This document shows positions 1 to 14,300 of a stretch of DNA of 64,000 bases, piece by piece. The DNA is from Sacculina carcini. Its lineage: Eukaryota > Arthropoda > Thecostraca > Sacculinidae. The position numbers and the translations under genes were made by a program. Under the pieces are notes generated by a model. That model was not told where the DNA came from and did no database searches. It worked only from the letters and a program-made list of their open reading frames with translations. The stretch is taken from positions 8,240,988 to 8,304,987 of the forward strand of contig OU696576.1 in the NCBI GenBank assembly GCA_916048095.2, given 5' to 3'. The first letter of the stretch is position 1; every line of letters starts with the position of its first letter.

Positions 1-165
1 TTCCCTTCTTCCAACGAGCAAGTATAGACTGAGACTCGATGTGTTTTCTTTTAGTCTTGCACAAACTACGGAATATTTCAATTGGTCTCTCAACCAAAGT
101 GAAACTCTCAGAACAGTTATACTGATAACTTCTTGTAGTGATTTTCAATTGTAGGGTATAAGTCA

Positions 166-238
166 GGAATCAGGAAGGATTTGAACCGCTGACCTTTGGA
201 TTACAAGTATGACGCGTTGCCACTGCACCAAGCAGGAC
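166..238 (-). repeat. tRNA-Thr-like SINE head
   Basis: Read on the minus strand, the sequence has a polymerase III A box of the form TGGTGCAGTGG and a B box GGTTCAAATCC, with a TTGTAA anticodon-loop core as in tRNA-Thr(TGT). The anticodon stem pairs poorly, so a functional tRNA gene is unlikely and a decayed tRNA-derived SINE head fits better. Confidence 0.5.
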
Positions 239-559
239 GCAATTGTCCGCCTTTAAATTACCAGTGTCTTTCATGTCTGTTGGTCACTGGTTAGAACAGT
301 GTCAACGTGGACCATATGGTCCCTCGTGGGCCATGGGATTCTTTCGAAGGGACCTAGGACCAAATTCAAAAAGAGAGGGTGACCATATTCTCTCGGGAAC
401 CACGAAAAATTCATCGTGTGATCTGCCAATGTCTGTTAGCTCACCCCACCTGTACGCAAGGCCATTACTTTGTTTTGATGGTCGGTGGAACTATTCACCG
501 ATGTTCATTTGCTCTGGAGAAGTTGCGACCCGACTATCCACGTGTGTAGGGGACCACAA

Positions 560-655
560 GGACTGCTAGGAGGGTCATGCACTGTTTCTGGGGGGTCACA
601 GAGACTCGCATTGTCTTGTGGGGGTCACGACAAGAAAACGGTTAAGAAACACTAG
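560..655 (+). mobile_element. Right end of a hAT-type MITE (fragment)
   Basis: The block contains GGGGGTCACGACAAG followed by GGTTAAGAAACACTAG. This resembles the common hAT MITE terminus GGTTGAGAACCACTG seen elsewhere in this window at 34102-34116. No clear left end was found. Confidence 0.4.
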
Positions 656-747
656 GCTAGAAGAGCTCACGTTGTTTGCGCGCGCACATTTGCCACTTGA
701 TTCTTCTGTCGGTGTCCTAATTGACAATGTTGACGTGTCGGCGACAG

Positions 748-1824
748 AACGTCTGCGCATCAAAGTGCTGCCTTCGCTGGCGCTGATCAAGGACGGCAAG
801 ACCAAGGACTATGTGGTCGGCTTCCAGGATCTCGGCAACAAGGACGACTTCAGCACCGAGATGCTCGAGTGGCGCATAGCTCAGGTAACGTCCCCAGTTG
901 ATTGCGTCCGCTCAATACCCCCAGCATCAGATCTCTCAAATCGTTGTTGTACGTTTTTTATTGAATAATCAGTGTTTGGTGACTATTTAATAATTATTTC
1001 CGCCTCGTAGCCGAGTGGCTAAGACGCACGCTCTGTGCACGAGAGGTCCAGGGTTCGATTCCCTGGCGAGGTGAAACGGATGGGTTCGTTTCTTCTCACT
1101 TCTTCGTTTCTTCGTTTCTTGGTTTCTTACCTGTGGTGTGCCAGCCGGGGCCGTGAGGCTTTGCCCCCGCAAAATTACACGCGAACACAGCCTTCTCTAC
1201 TGATGTGTTCAAATGCGTAATTATATATATAATAATTATTTAATTAATCAATAAGTAATCTTGAATTTATTTTATTATTATTCGTTTGACGGCTATTTTG
1301 TCTTATCTCAATGCCATGTGGTTAATTTATTATATTTAATGTGTGAGTTTTTTTCTTATGATTTTTTATAGCGCTCTGTAGTTGTCTCATATTGCTTCGA
1401 CGTGTAGCTGTTGTTTTTTGTCTGTGCTATTTTTGTTCTTTTTAATCACGTTATTGTTGTTATGTGCGCTCAATCAAATACATGTTGGTTATTACACATT
1501 ACACACATGCACTATGGACATTGTTATACGATAATAAAAATACAACTAACGTTTTCTCGTGCGTTTGCGATTGTATAAGCCCCGGGCCGGCATGTCAGCT
1601 ATATCACCGTCTGTCATTGTGTGCGTGCGCTTGCATAGGCCGGAGTGGTGGATTATTCTGGCGATCTGCTGGTGCCGCCCAATGGCAACAAGACTGGCGG
1701 TGGCGCCCTCTCGGCGGCGCTCGGCGCAAACAGCAGAGCCGGCGCGCGACTCGGCAAAAAGTCGCACAAGAAAATCAGAAGCGGCCAAGATAGCGACTCG
1801 GAAAACGACGGCGACGACTATTGA
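748..1824 (+). CDS. TXNDC9: TXNDC9 (thioredoxin domain-containing protein 9), last two exons
   Basis: TXNDC9 is a cytosolic phosducin-like (PhLP3-type) protein that works with the CCT chaperonin on actin and tubulin folding (family knowledge). Two exons are visible: about 748-884 and 1639-1824. The first encodes the end of the thioredoxin fold, with the landmarks [33 protein letters not shown] and EMLEWRIAQ, all close to the vertebrate protein, and ends at a GTAACG donor in phase 0. The second starts after a CATAG acceptor in phase 0, gives [12 protein letters not shown] and a basic/acidic tail with [10 protein letters not shown], and stops at TGA 1822-1824. The start of the first exon is uncertain; the CAG at 745-747 is the likeliest acceptor. 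Earlier exons, including the CXXC-like region, lie outside the window. Codons are GC-rich at third positions, unlike the AT-rich intron. Confidence 0.88.
988..1241 (+). mobile_element. tRNA-derived SINE (family 1) with 12-bp target duplication
   Basis: The element (about 1000-1229) begins with a tRNA-like head: A box AGCCGAGTGGCTAAG and B box GGGTTCGATTCCC. A GAAACGG spacer, a GTGTGCCAGCCGGGG core and a GTTCAAATGCGTAAT end follow. It is flanked by perfect 12-bp copies of TAATAATTATTT at 988-999 and 1230-1241, which supports retroposition by a LINE machinery. It lies in the TXNDC9 intron between the last two exons. Related copies are at 2158, 28658, 32030 and 38745. Confidence 0.8.
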
Positions 1825-2970
1825 CATGTTTTCAGTGTCAATTTTTCGGCCCTATCAGTGCGTGTTCGTCTGCTGTAACTGACATTCAGTTGTGTGTGTG
1901 CGTTTCTGCATTGGGGAGGTGTGAGGTCGTCCCTGAGTTCCGTCCCTGGACACAGTGTTGTGCAGAAGCAGAATTTTCCAGTGTGTTTGAGACATTTCGG
2001 CAGACTTAGGTAATATGGATGTATCTGTGAATGTGTGGTTCAATATTGGTCAGGTAATACTCAAACACATGTCTAAGGAACAGATTAAAATCAATAGCAA
2101 ATCGCTTTGTTTTGCGAATTTTTCATTGGGTGTTAGACATTATGTTGTACGTTTCTCAGCTGCTTCGTAATCGGGTGGTAATGATTTTATGTGCTTGTTC
2201 CGGGCTCGGTTCCCGGACGAGGCGAAACTTTTTGTCATCAATGTAAAACATATTTCTAATACCGCATGATTGGAGCCTAGCGGGTTGGGTCTTTATTGGC
2301 GGTAACAATCGTTTATTGGTCTTTATTGGTGTCACTTCAGACTGGTTTTTCACTCAAAATTGGAGTTTTCTTATTTAAGGCTGCGTTTGCACTCAAATTG
2401 CACTTGAAATTGTTGCACAAATCTCGTGGATTCGCGTGTTGTTCGTCCTTCATTCGTTCATTCAATATTTGAATGTGTGTGTTTGTCAGTGAAATTTCTT
2501 ATGTTGATATCTAGTTTAGTGATACCTAATATCATTTATTTTCTGAGCGTTATATTCGTTGATTATTTTCGTCCTCGTCAGTACGTCATATTTGTGTTTT
2601 GTACTTTCAGAATTGTCAATGTTGAGTGGCTCATGACAATAATACATTCATTTACATATTTGGGCATAAAAATTAGTTGAATGTGGTCTTGCAGCGTTGA
2701 CGAGAGATTGAAGCTTAGAGAACTGCTCGTTTTTGTATTTTTTTGTTTTCACCAGAAATTTCAAGAATTACACCGTTAGATTGTTTCACTTACACAACCA
2801 GTCTTTATTTATTCTCTATAGGCTCACAGGAATATATGTTTTGAGAATATTTTTCCCCAAAAGTTCGTTTTGCAGTTATACGACTTGATCAATCAAGAAC
2901 ATTACAAATTATCCAATTCACCAAAAAATTATATTATATCTTCATGTAGAGAAATTCACTGTCGAATATC
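1825..2970. other. Intergenic sequence downstream of TXNDC9
   Basis: The region includes the presumed TXNDC9 3' untranslated region and AT-rich spacer. Apart from a diverged SINE head at 2158-2229 I see no gene. Confidence 0.5.
2158..2229 (+). repeat. Diverged SINE family 1 head
   Basis: TTCGTAATCGGGTGG, GGCTCGGTTCCCGG and GACGAGGCGAAAC follow the order and spacing of the tRNA-like head of the 1000-1229 SINE. Many substitutions suggest an old copy. Confidence 0.4.
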
Positions 2971-3922
2971 ATTTTAATGGATTTACTTGTCTTTCAGGGT
3001 GTTTTATTAGTGACATGTGGGCAAAAATAACTAACTACAAGCTGGCAATATTTTACGCCTATAATTTGGCATATTCGTCGTTTTTTGAATGTTATTTGGT
3101 TTGAATGTTATTTATTTGTAAATGTTATTTGGGTGGTTATTTGCACGTCTTTTTTTGTTTTTCGGTTTTATTGTATTTATTTGGTTGGTTATTTGCAGTT
3201 TTTCTGCTTTTTTTAACTCTGTGATTTTCGCTTTCTATGTCTTTTACCTCTAATAATTTTTATGCACGTGTATTTGTTTTCCGCTGTGATGGTTATTTGA
3301 ACTTTTATTTCAGTGTGCATTTCCCTCTCTTTGTTTTACCTTCTAATAATTTTTATGCAACTGAATACAAATACCACCACCACCAACACCACCACCACCA
3401 GACCCGATGAAATCGAAAATATCTAACACCAGAAATACAGGTAAAAACCATCCATTTAGTAGCGGAAAATATGTAATGAACAACTGAAGGAAGGGCACAC
3501 AAAAATTCAAAAAACCAGAAAAACATAAAAATGTGCAAATAACTCCCAACAGGCGGAAACAATTCCGCATACATTTGGGAACGTCACACAGAAATACCAA
3601 AAAGCGAAAAGTAGCGCAAATAGCAAACCAAATATATACAATAAAACCCAACAACAGAAAAAACGTGCAAATAACCAGCCTATAACTCCCAAAAAGCGAA
3701 AAACAGATATGCGTGCACAAAAACGGAGTTTCTAGCACTCTTACACTGAAAAAGACACATCAACGAAAAAGGCAATCGAAAACGAAAAAAACGACAAACT
3801 GAGCGAAAAACGGCAAAATGTGCCCAATTATAGGCTGAAAAGGCTGCCAGCCCGTAGTTCAAATTTTAGCCAATAGATGTCACGAATAAAACGCCCTAAA
3901 GGACAAGTCATTCATTTTAATG
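2971..3922. mobile_element. Foldback DNA transposon, Mutator-like (9-bp TSD)
   Basis: The element spans 2980-3913 (934 bp). Its two halves are reverse complements of each other over several hundred bases. For example, GACTTGTCCTTTAGGGCG read in from the right matches ACTTGTCTTTCAGGGTG on the left, and GGTTATTTGCACGT occurs in both arms in opposite orientation. Identical 9-bp direct repeats ATTTTAATG flank it at 2971-2979 and 3914-3922. Long terminal inverted repeats plus a 9-bp duplication are the signature of Mutator-like (MULE) elements. No transposase is present. The minus-strand frames at 3343-3862 are by-products of the low-complexity arms. Confidence 0.82.
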
Positions 3923-4160
3923 TATTTTTCTAATTAGAAACCAGTAAGATGTTTTTGGTATGATTGATAAATTTGCTGGTACTGCCCTGCTAAATAAAAT
4001 ATATCTGCGTTGTTTTGTAGACAAATACGAAGATTGTGTACTGCTGCGAGCTGATAATCGTGCTTTGTATTTGTCGGTGTAATTTTGCCAATCCATATTT
4101 TTGTTAGTATTTCATTGTTTCCGTGTTTTTAGCATGTGTAATTAAAATTATTTTAGGTTA
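3923..4160. other. AT-rich spacer
   Basis: The spacer lies between the foldback element and the LINE fragment. I see no gene, RNA or repeat in it. Confidence 0.4.
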
Positions 4161-5083
4161 ATGCTTCAATGTTTCATTGTTTTCCTAAGTAAGGTAGTCT
4201 TCGTGGTTTCTCCACTTCTTCCATTTCCAGTGTCTGAATCTGTACGTAACCTTGGTGTGATTTTCGATTCTTCTGTTTCGTTCTCCTCTGATATTTGCTC
4301 TCTTGCCAGGACCTGTCGTCTTATTCTTCGGTCATTGTATCCCATTCGCCCTTTTCTTGATCGTCTGTCTGCTATCAAACTTGTACTCTCCCTTATCTTT
4401 TCTCGGATTGATTATTGCTGTTCTTTTTACTTATATGTTCCTCGATATTCTCTCCGCATTCTCCAGCGTGTCATCAACTCTTTTTGTCGTTTTGTGCTCT
4501 CGCCCTCTCCCTGTCGTCATACATCTCAATTTCTGTTTCAGTTTCGTTGGCTCCCCATTATTCCTCGTATTCATTTTCGTCTTTGCTGTATTATTTTGAA
4601 ACTTATTCACGATCCTAGTCAACCCTCTTATCTTTCTGGTCTACTCACTGTTGCTACTGCCCCTTCTCGTCATCCTCACCCTCTTGTCTGCCCTCGAGCC
4701 TTGAACGAGTCATCTTGGTCTTCTAAGTCTTTTTCTTTCTTTGCTCCCCGACTGTATAACTCGCTACCTCGTACTTTTCTATCAGCCACTTCCTATTCCT
4801 CATTTCTTTCGGCACTCTTTAGATACTTATTTGAATTATCATTTGATTCCACTTATCTCACCCTTACTTCGTATGCTTCAGTCTTCTTACGCTTGCTCTT
4901 ACCTTTTCATCTACTTGCTATTTGTGATATATCCTAGCTTAGTCATGTTCCCTTTTGTCAGCTACTTTTGTGCTTGTTCATGTTTTGTGTTTCTCTTTGA
5001 ATATTTTGGCTTATCTGGCTGTCTAACGCGCGTGTGTTTTTGATATGCGCTATACCAAATAAATGTTGTGTTATACTCGATTT
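4161..5083 (+). mobile_element. 3' end of an L2/CR1-type LINE (5'-truncated)
   Basis: An open frame of 258 codons (4161-4937) encodes the C-terminal part of a non-LTR retrotransposon polyprotein, downstream of the reverse transcriptase catalytic core. Family landmarks in order are VRNLGVIFDSSVSF, FSRIDYCCSFYLYVP, LQRVINSFCRFV, RWLPIIPRIHFRL, YLSGLL, CPRALNES, FAPRLYNSLPRTFL and FLSALFRYLF. The catalytic (Y/F)xDD region and the endonuclease are missing, as expected for a 5'-truncated copy. About 145 bp of 3' tail follows, ending near AAATAAATGTTG. The frame is uninterrupted over its length, which suggests a fairly young insertion. It lies between TXNDC9 and SKP1. Confidence 0.8.
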
Positions 5084-5317
5084 TGCTTGCCTTTTATACC
5101 CACTTTGAGTGTTCATTAAATGATCGATTTTCAAACCAACCATTTGAGTTAAGTTTGATGTAACCAAGTGTGTCCGTTTTTGGTTGCTCAATGCATGATG
5201 CTGAATTGGTTGCAGTTTTCTGCCTCCTGATACCTACTAATGATATTGATTCCTAGATGCGAGCCTATACGAGCTCGGTGTGTGTATGCTTGTTCTTTCC
5301 AGCCCACGCTCACAGAC
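5084..5317 (+). other. SKP1 upstream region with 3' splice acceptor
   Basis: TGTTCTTTCCAG ending at 5302 is a good acceptor 15 bases before the SKP1 ATG. The first coding exon therefore probably starts at 5303 and carries the end of the 5' untranslated region. The upstream non-coding exon was not located. Confidence 0.45.
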
Positions 5318-7114
<1,797 letters not shown>

Positions 7115-7194
7115 AGAGAAGTGAGTGTCTGCCGGTCTCTTTCTCATCACATCCGCCTTCCAGCGATCACATTCTCCTGTGTGTGTGCGTGTGT

Positions 7195-7271
7195 TTAGGA
7201 GTGGGTGTTCAGGTGTTTGTGTGTATGTATGTATATCTGTGTTTAGGAGTGTGTTTGTGTGTGTTCAGGTG

Positions 7272-7345
<74 letters not shown>

Positions 7346-7640
7346 AGGAGAGTGTGTATGTTTGTCAGTTCAGGTGTTGTGTGTGTATGTATGTGTGTGT
7401 GTTTGATTTAGGAATATATGTGTGTGTGTGTGTGTGTGTTTAACTGTATGTGTGTATGTTTAGGGGTGTATGTGTGTGTGTGTGTGTTTAGGAGAGTGTG
7501 TATGTTTGTCAGTTCAGGTGTTGTGTGTGTATGTATGTGTGTGTGTTTGATTTAGGAATATATGTGTGTGTGTGTGTGTGTGTTTAACTGTATGTGTGTA
7601 TGTTTAGGGGTGTATGTGTGTGTGTGTGTGTGTGTGTAGG
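7195..7640. repeat. Complex TG satellite with a 144-bp tandem duplication
   Basis: It contains a pure (TG)n of about 65 bp (7276-7342). A 144-bp unit that begins TTTAGGAGAGTGTGTATG follows at 7343 and again at 7487, and both copies carry the same TTTAGGAATATATG and TTTAACTGTATG interruptions. It lies in the presumed SKP1 3' untranslated or flanking region. Cysteine/valine-rich frames here are repeat artefacts. Confidence 0.85.
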
Positions 7641-7658
7641 TGTCTTCAGTTGTGTCTG

Positions 7659-7660
<2 letters not shown>

Positions 7661-7730
<70 letters not shown>
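7661..7730. repeat. (TA)n microsatellite
   Basis: About 34 uninterrupted TA units lie directly downstream of the TG satellite. Confidence 0.95.
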
Positions 7731-7731
<1 letters not shown>

Positions 7732-7906
7732 GTGTGTGCATTATCGCATGTGTTTCGTTGGTTCTCATTTGTTGGTAATTTGTGTTTGTGTTTGTTGTGC
7801 AAACAGAGGTTTTCTTGTGCGTTCGAATTTTTGCGTCACCGACAATGTAAACGTGTGTGTGTGTGTGTGTGTGTGTGGCATCGTTCGTGTGCATATTTGT
7901 GCTCAC

Positions 7907-7912
7907 AATAAA
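7907..7912 (+). promoter_or_regulatory. Candidate SKP1 polyadenylation signal
   Basis: AATAAA, followed by TG/T-rich sequence, lies about 790 bp after the SKP1 stop codon. The assignment is by position and motif only. Confidence 0.3.
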
Positions 7913-10791
7913 GTGTTTGTAGACGCTCGTGTGTGTATGTGTTTGTGTGTCCTTGTACATTTCCGTGAAATCCATCATCCATCTCATTTGGTCCATTATT
8001 CGATGACAGATTTTTTGTGTGCATCCAGCACTAAATCCGTTTCAAAATATTGCACCAGTTCAATAGCTGATTGCAAAATTATACAAAAGAGTTATGTTTC
8101 AGCTAGTATGTAAAATTATCAGCATCGAAACTTTAAACTTTTTCATTTTTCGCCAGTTTTGTAAATATATTTCTTTTACACTCATTATACATGCTCTAGC
8201 TAATATGTGAATATATCATACTAATACATAATATATCTTCAGGAGTTAAATTAAGCAAAAACTCAAAATTATAAAATACAATACAAAACGTAAAAATCGT
8301 TAAACACGTGCTTATATATATATACGATTTTATCAAACACGTTTGTTCTCGGCCAAACACAACATACATCCCGAAAATGTATTGGTAAACATTTGCGCGT
8401 GTGGTAACCACACACACACACACGTGCGTCCCACAATGTACGATTGTACGTACACACACACACACATTATGCACACCGCTTGGTGTATTCTTGTACAAAC
8501 ACATGCGCACAGATCATGTATAAACACACACACACACACACGGATTCATAGCAGAGGCCGCCAAACATACGGCTCGTTTCCAATCGCCTGCGCTAAAATT
8601 GTGTAGCCTTTGTGCCAACACATTTCGCCCACAAAATCACCAAATATTTCCACAGCTGCCAGACTTGCCAGGCGTCTTTGTTGCCCTCAAACTTTGAGTA
8701 ACTGGCATCGCCTCTGCGCGCCACCACAACAATCACGCTCCATTTGTTCCCAAATCATGTGTGTATGTATGTGTGTGTATGTGTGTGTGTACAAGTGCTG
8801 CTGTAGCCGCGCGCACGTTAAAATCCACCTTCAAATATCGCTTCAATCAACAGCACTGCAATCAAGACCAAAATGCTGGCAACTAGATCAACAACAACAA
8901 CAACAGCGCCTAAAATATCGGCTCCAATAGACTCATCACTACATCGGATAGCGCACAGTCCAACAAAAAAAAAGCGCCCACACGAAAGCGAGTCATCTAA
9001 ATGTATAGGTGAATTTAGCAGATGTCGCATCTCTCTACAGTAACTCAAAGAATTCGTGCGGTCCGAAACACAAGCATCGATAAACACACATCGGAAAATA
9101 CTTGGGCGAAAAATTGGCACATCACAATCACATTAACTATATAGGTATATCAGCACAATGATAGGCCGATTAACGCTATCAGAACAGTTGAGGAGCTCTC
9201 TAAAGATTGGTCCAAGCTACTTTTTTTTCTAAACGATATTAATTCGCATCTGTGGTTGGTTTCTGATAATTGTCGTTTTTATCAATGTAGGATTTGTTCA
9301 ATGACAGAGAAGACTGCTAACTTTGTTAGTATCGAAATAAGCAGAAAAGTTTTGCTTCGTTAATCCATTAGTGACGGTGTTTTCGTGGCCGGAAGAAAAA
9401 TTTACAAGTTGAAATTCAAAGCAGATTTAGTGTATTGCAAACTTGTGGTTGATATTTTTTGTTTCGGAAATAAGTGGCGAATTGAACGTAAGCAAATTGA
9501 TATTAAACACTTATTTTCCTACTAACTTATCACACCATAGTCTGCTGCAAATCGCTTCTTCAAGTGCATGGTAGATATGTATGCATATAAATCTACTTAT
9601 ATAAGGGACTAGGAATGCTAAGCGAGGAATGCAACATCACAAAGCTTCTCAACTTCTCCCCCTTACGATCATCCAAGTTTCTTTGTGACATTGCGTTCTA
9701 ATTGAAATAAGGAAATAGCGGCGAAGCAAACCAGGGGAGTTGTTTCAATGCTTTCATGTGGGAATGAGTAATGGTTTATAGTTCATCAGACCTGTGTGAG
9801 ATCGGAGATATTTTGAACGTCACGTGGTTGAAAACCAGCGGAATATTTTTTATACATAATCACAATCACTAGCAAAGCATCACGCGCAATCACACACAAA
9901 TGTACGCACAAAGCTCAATCAACTGCACTACTAGAATATTTTCAAGGGTCAATAAACTTTGCCATGTATCACTTTTTATCAAGAAAAAATTAACCATAGG
10001 ACTGCATTTGCCTATGAGAGCGTTCAAAGCATGTGACGTGAGCACCAGGGAATATGCTGCCTAGTTCTAAAATACATAACGAATGCATTGTGTGTCGTTC
10101 TATGTTGAAACATACAGCATCGGAACAATCAAATACCCGCTTAGTTAAAGTGTCTCCCTACGTGACCATTAAGAACTCCTCATACATCCATTGCAAAAGA
10201 CTATGCAATGAATTTCACACGACACCCCCTACTTCCTCGTCCCCATGTACAAAAAAGCGAGGTTTATGGTTCTCGTTTCCCCTGGGTAGTGGGTGTTGTA
10301 TTGGGACCTGGGTGGCGTCAATCGATCCTTCTGCGAACGTTGCCGTATCCAATCGTTTTGTATTTTGTTTGTTTGTGTGTCAGTGTGACTTTGTGTAGCG
10401 ACAGATAAGTCCATCATCAAAGATAACAGTTTCTTTAGGTAGTAAGATTTCATAAATGAAAACAGTTAATTTAACGGAAAGAAAACTGCAAAGTTGCTTA
10501 CTTGCTCACTAATGGATTTCCTTCGTAACGACTTTCAACATTGGCAGATCCAGTAAACTTTTCCAAAGTGGGCCCCAGTGGGTGATTATATAAGACCCTA
10601 AGTTCACATAATTTATCTTTCACAAATTCTACGACGTCACCAACTATGTGGGCACACCCCGGTAGCATATGAATTGACTGTAAAAACCTGAGCCGGGAAT
10701 ATAAGCCCAAACAGCAACAAATTCCTTGTGCATTCACAACATGCAAATCACAAATCGGCAAAATTCGCTAAGAATGCAGCGGCTCGACCAA
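7913..10791. other. Intergenic region between SKP1 and rapsyn
   Basis: This convergent intergenic region contains short AC/TG runs (8411-8424, 8451-8466, 8525-8541, 8757-8790) and AT-rich unique sequence. I recognise no gene. The part nearest 10791 presumably includes the rapsyn 3' untranslated region. The minus-strand frame at 10498-10761 follows the rapsyn stop and has no splice or homology support. Confidence 0.4.
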
Positions 10792-10998
10792 TCACAACGC
10801 CGCCTGCTGCTCTGCTCCGGTCACGTGACCGCTGATGTCACTGACGAACGTCGGATATTGGCCGCCGTACTTGATGTCATCGTAGCAGACAAAATTGGCG
10901 CGCGAATTGAGCGTTCGTCGACACTGCGGACAAAATCGCTTCTTCTTGCGTCGCTCCGAATGCGATAACAGCTCACGGGCGCACCTGCGTAATTTCAC

Positions 10999-11052
<54 letters not shown>

Positions 11053-11278
11053 ACACATCAGGTGTGTGAGTGTGCCGTATTCGTAACTGACAGAGTTGGC
11101 AAAATACACACTATACACTATATGTATATGGCGTAGGCCTTGTAGAATTCTGTTAATATTTGCAATGACAACAAAAAATCAAATTGCAGAGTAGTCAATA
11201 TACAATTTTCACTAAATATATCTACGACGGAACAGATTACGAGCCCAACTAATATTGCAGTCTCCAAAAGTGTCTGTA

Positions 11279-11322
<44 letters not shown>

Positions 11323-14300
11323 CCGTCTGTGTAATGTATAATGTGTAATTACGAACTGTTGGTGAAAAATATGCGAGCATGGCAGAGCTTCCAGACTGTT
11401 GCCATGCTGTTCGCCAATGGCCGCGTTGCAAACGCCGCAAAACAGCTCCATTTCGTCGCACAAGACGGCCGCCAGCCGGTGCTGCAATTGCACGTTGTCT
11501 GTGTCGCCCAGCGCCGCGTAAATGTCGGCCAGGCGACGATGTGTGTTACGCAACAACAACTAACAACAACAAACAGACCAGTGGTTCTTAACATTTCTTC
11601 TATGATTCCCCACTTCTTGATGAGCCATCTCTTCATTTTCCACACAACACAGCGCTGATAAACTCAATTAATTCAGTGGTTACATCAGAGTAAATGACAA
11701 GAGGTCATTAGAAACAAAAATAAACGAACTTGAATTGATAAAAACACACATTTGTCCTTCTGTCCGATCTTTTGGCTCCCACTTGGCAACTCTTCCATTC
11801 CCCACCAGTGGGCAATTCCTCACAGATTAACAAACACTTGAATATACGGGCAACAGTGACAACAACAACAACAATAACAATATTATCGCAGCAATGCTCA
11901 AATTGAGAGCAACACATGTAAGCTCTTCACAGGTCAACGTCAGGTCAACGTGTGCACAAAACGTGATAGGTGGGTTGTTTCAAGTGAACTGCGTTTCAAA
12001 TTATTTCCTAAAGCTGATGTTGTTTGATGCTGGCTCATATGTGTTGCCAGCAGGCATAAACGTCAATATTTCACTGTTTATGATATACACATGTTTCATT
12101 TAAAGGTCAGTTTATCGCCTTGGCCTATAAATATTATGATTGTTGAATTTCGATGGTTGCTTAGGATACGATTTGACGAAGTAGATTTGACGTGATCCCA
12201 CAACGTAATTGTGAAGTGATTTGACAACATATGACAACACTAGGACTTCTCCTTCTTAGGACTCTCTCTTACTACCAGGGAATGAAATCTACAGGAGATA
12301 AGATCACAGCCGGGGCAACATGCTGCAATAACTCGCACCTTGCTACCGCACTCAGTGACGGCGTCCAGAAGTCTTGTGTAGGCCTCGAGTGGTTTGCAGT
12401 CGCACACTTTGCGCTGATGACACAGCAAGCTAATCGACTTGGCCATGCCGTCCAGCGCGAGCACACGACCAAACTGGTCGCCCATGTCGGTCAACATCAC
12501 CAGAGCGGCTCCGTAGCGCCGATAGGCTCGCTACAAACAACATACGTACACATACAGTCATATGAATGCACGCAAACCCTCTACTAGGGTGTATAATTTT
12601 TGGGCATGTACTTATAATTATCGCTATTAATAACAAGTGAATCCAGTGAGAAGAGTGCAGGCACTATGCGGTGGCACCATGTACCAGAAGCACCCAAAAG
12701 ACATAGATAGTTTGAGGTAGTATGTTAAACTCTTGTGAGTCCATACGAGTGTTATGTTAGGATAAGCTTAAGAAGAATAAGGTTATGAAAGGTGAGTATA
12801 CTAACCTGTCCTTCGCTTTTTTGCCGTAAGATGTCGCCCATTGCGCAAAGACCTCGGGCGTTCATTGGTCGATCACCAGCTTCTAGCGCCATCTGCAGCG
12901 CGTCCTTTGAAACACAAAATGCATCGGCAAAATTAACTATGTTGTCCTCTGTTAATTTATTTACTAATACACTTTTCTTTTGCAAAATAAATTATATTTG
13001 AACAATTTCATCCCAAATATTGTCGCCAATTGAGCCGGCATAATTTTGTGGGACAATTTGTGTATCTTCAAATTCTCTTCTAACTTCACTTCAAGTTCAC
13101 TTCTAGCTTCACTATGTTATTATTAGTTACTGCATAACAAGAAACATTTACATATCACCGTTTGATAATTCGACGTAATTTTCAATTGTCCTATTGTAAA
13201 AGCAGACATAATGAACAAAAACAAGATATATTAAAAGACGGGCGCGCGGGGGCATTGCAGCCCCACGCGCGCCCACAAGACACCGCACACCGACACACAC
13301 TCCACGACGCTCACACAACGACTGCCAGAAAACATGACGCCACCACGTGGCACGCGCAGTCAGCAAACCGAACAATCCACCATTCAAACGCACGCTCATA
13401 TGCACATACAGCACCTTCACTCACGCTCATACAAAATAGTCATTCATACACAATATCCAGTACTAATCTATCACATCTCCCCCTGTTTCTCAGGAAACAA
13501 AACTGAAAGTTGAACTGAAAATACAAGCCGAAAAATAAACGCGGAATAAAAATAAACGAGGAATAAACAGGACGAAGACTTCCGACTCCACGACCTCCAG
13601 CAGGCGCGCACCATGACTGCGGCGAAGCACAACACGGCTAGCCCCAGCGTCGACCGCGCTCCCGCTTCCGCCCGTGCTCTTCAGTGCTCCGCCGCAGCCT
13701 GCCGTCTTCTACATCACCGGATGCCGCGACAGGGCACAACACCTCGACCCCAGTGCTCTTCAGCACCCTGCCGCAGCTAGCCGAGACCGCCGTCCACAAA
13801 GACCACGTCGTCTCGCTTTTCTTTCTTCCAGATACCCGGCTTCAGCAGCTCTCGCTCCACCAGCCCTCCAGCACCAGCAGCTTCCACCGCCAGCTCAGCG
13901 ACGTGTCCAGCTCCAATACGGACGGAGTGAGCATGATCCGCCACAGCTTCCCCGCTGCCTCCAGCCGGCATCATGCTTCACCGCCGTCCCTACAACACGC
14001 TTCTGACACGCCACTGAGAACCTCCACTGCTGCTGTCCTCCCCTGGTGCTGAAGGCATCACCACTGCTGCTGAAGCCGGAACCAAATTTTCAACGAATTC
14101 AAATTTCACCAAAACTTCATTCAAACCGAAATGAAATAGCCGAAATGGCTTGTTACAGGCCGGTTAGCTTGTAAAAGCAGACATAATGAACAAAAACAAG
14201 ATATATTAAAAGACGGGCGCGCGGGGGCATTGCAGCCCCACGCGCGCCCACAAGACACCGCACACCGACACACACTCCACGACGCTCACACAACGACTGC

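Larger units (their letters stand above)
1..747. other. Upstream/intronic sequence with repeat fragments
   Basis: This stretch precedes the first recognisable TXNDC9 exon and is presumably intronic. It holds a tRNA-like SINE head on the minus strand and, near 560-655, a sequence resembling the right end of a hAT MITE. The open frame at 243-569 shows no protein family I recognise and looks like repeat sequence. Confidence 0.4.

Noticed and set aside
1003-1073. A functional tRNA gene (tRNA-like sequence with good A and B boxes)
   Set aside because: The head continues into a conserved SINE body, has several relatives in the window and is flanked by a 12-bp target duplication, so it is a SINE.
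3343-3862. Hydrophobic minus-strand frame of 131 codons resembling a membrane protein
   Set aside because: It lies inside the arms of the foldback element, and its composition reflects T-rich low-complexity DNA.
13674-14052. Overlapping Ser/Pro-rich frames between the two LTRs
   Set aside because: No similarity to retroelement proteins. GC-rich low-complexity sequence is enough to explain them.
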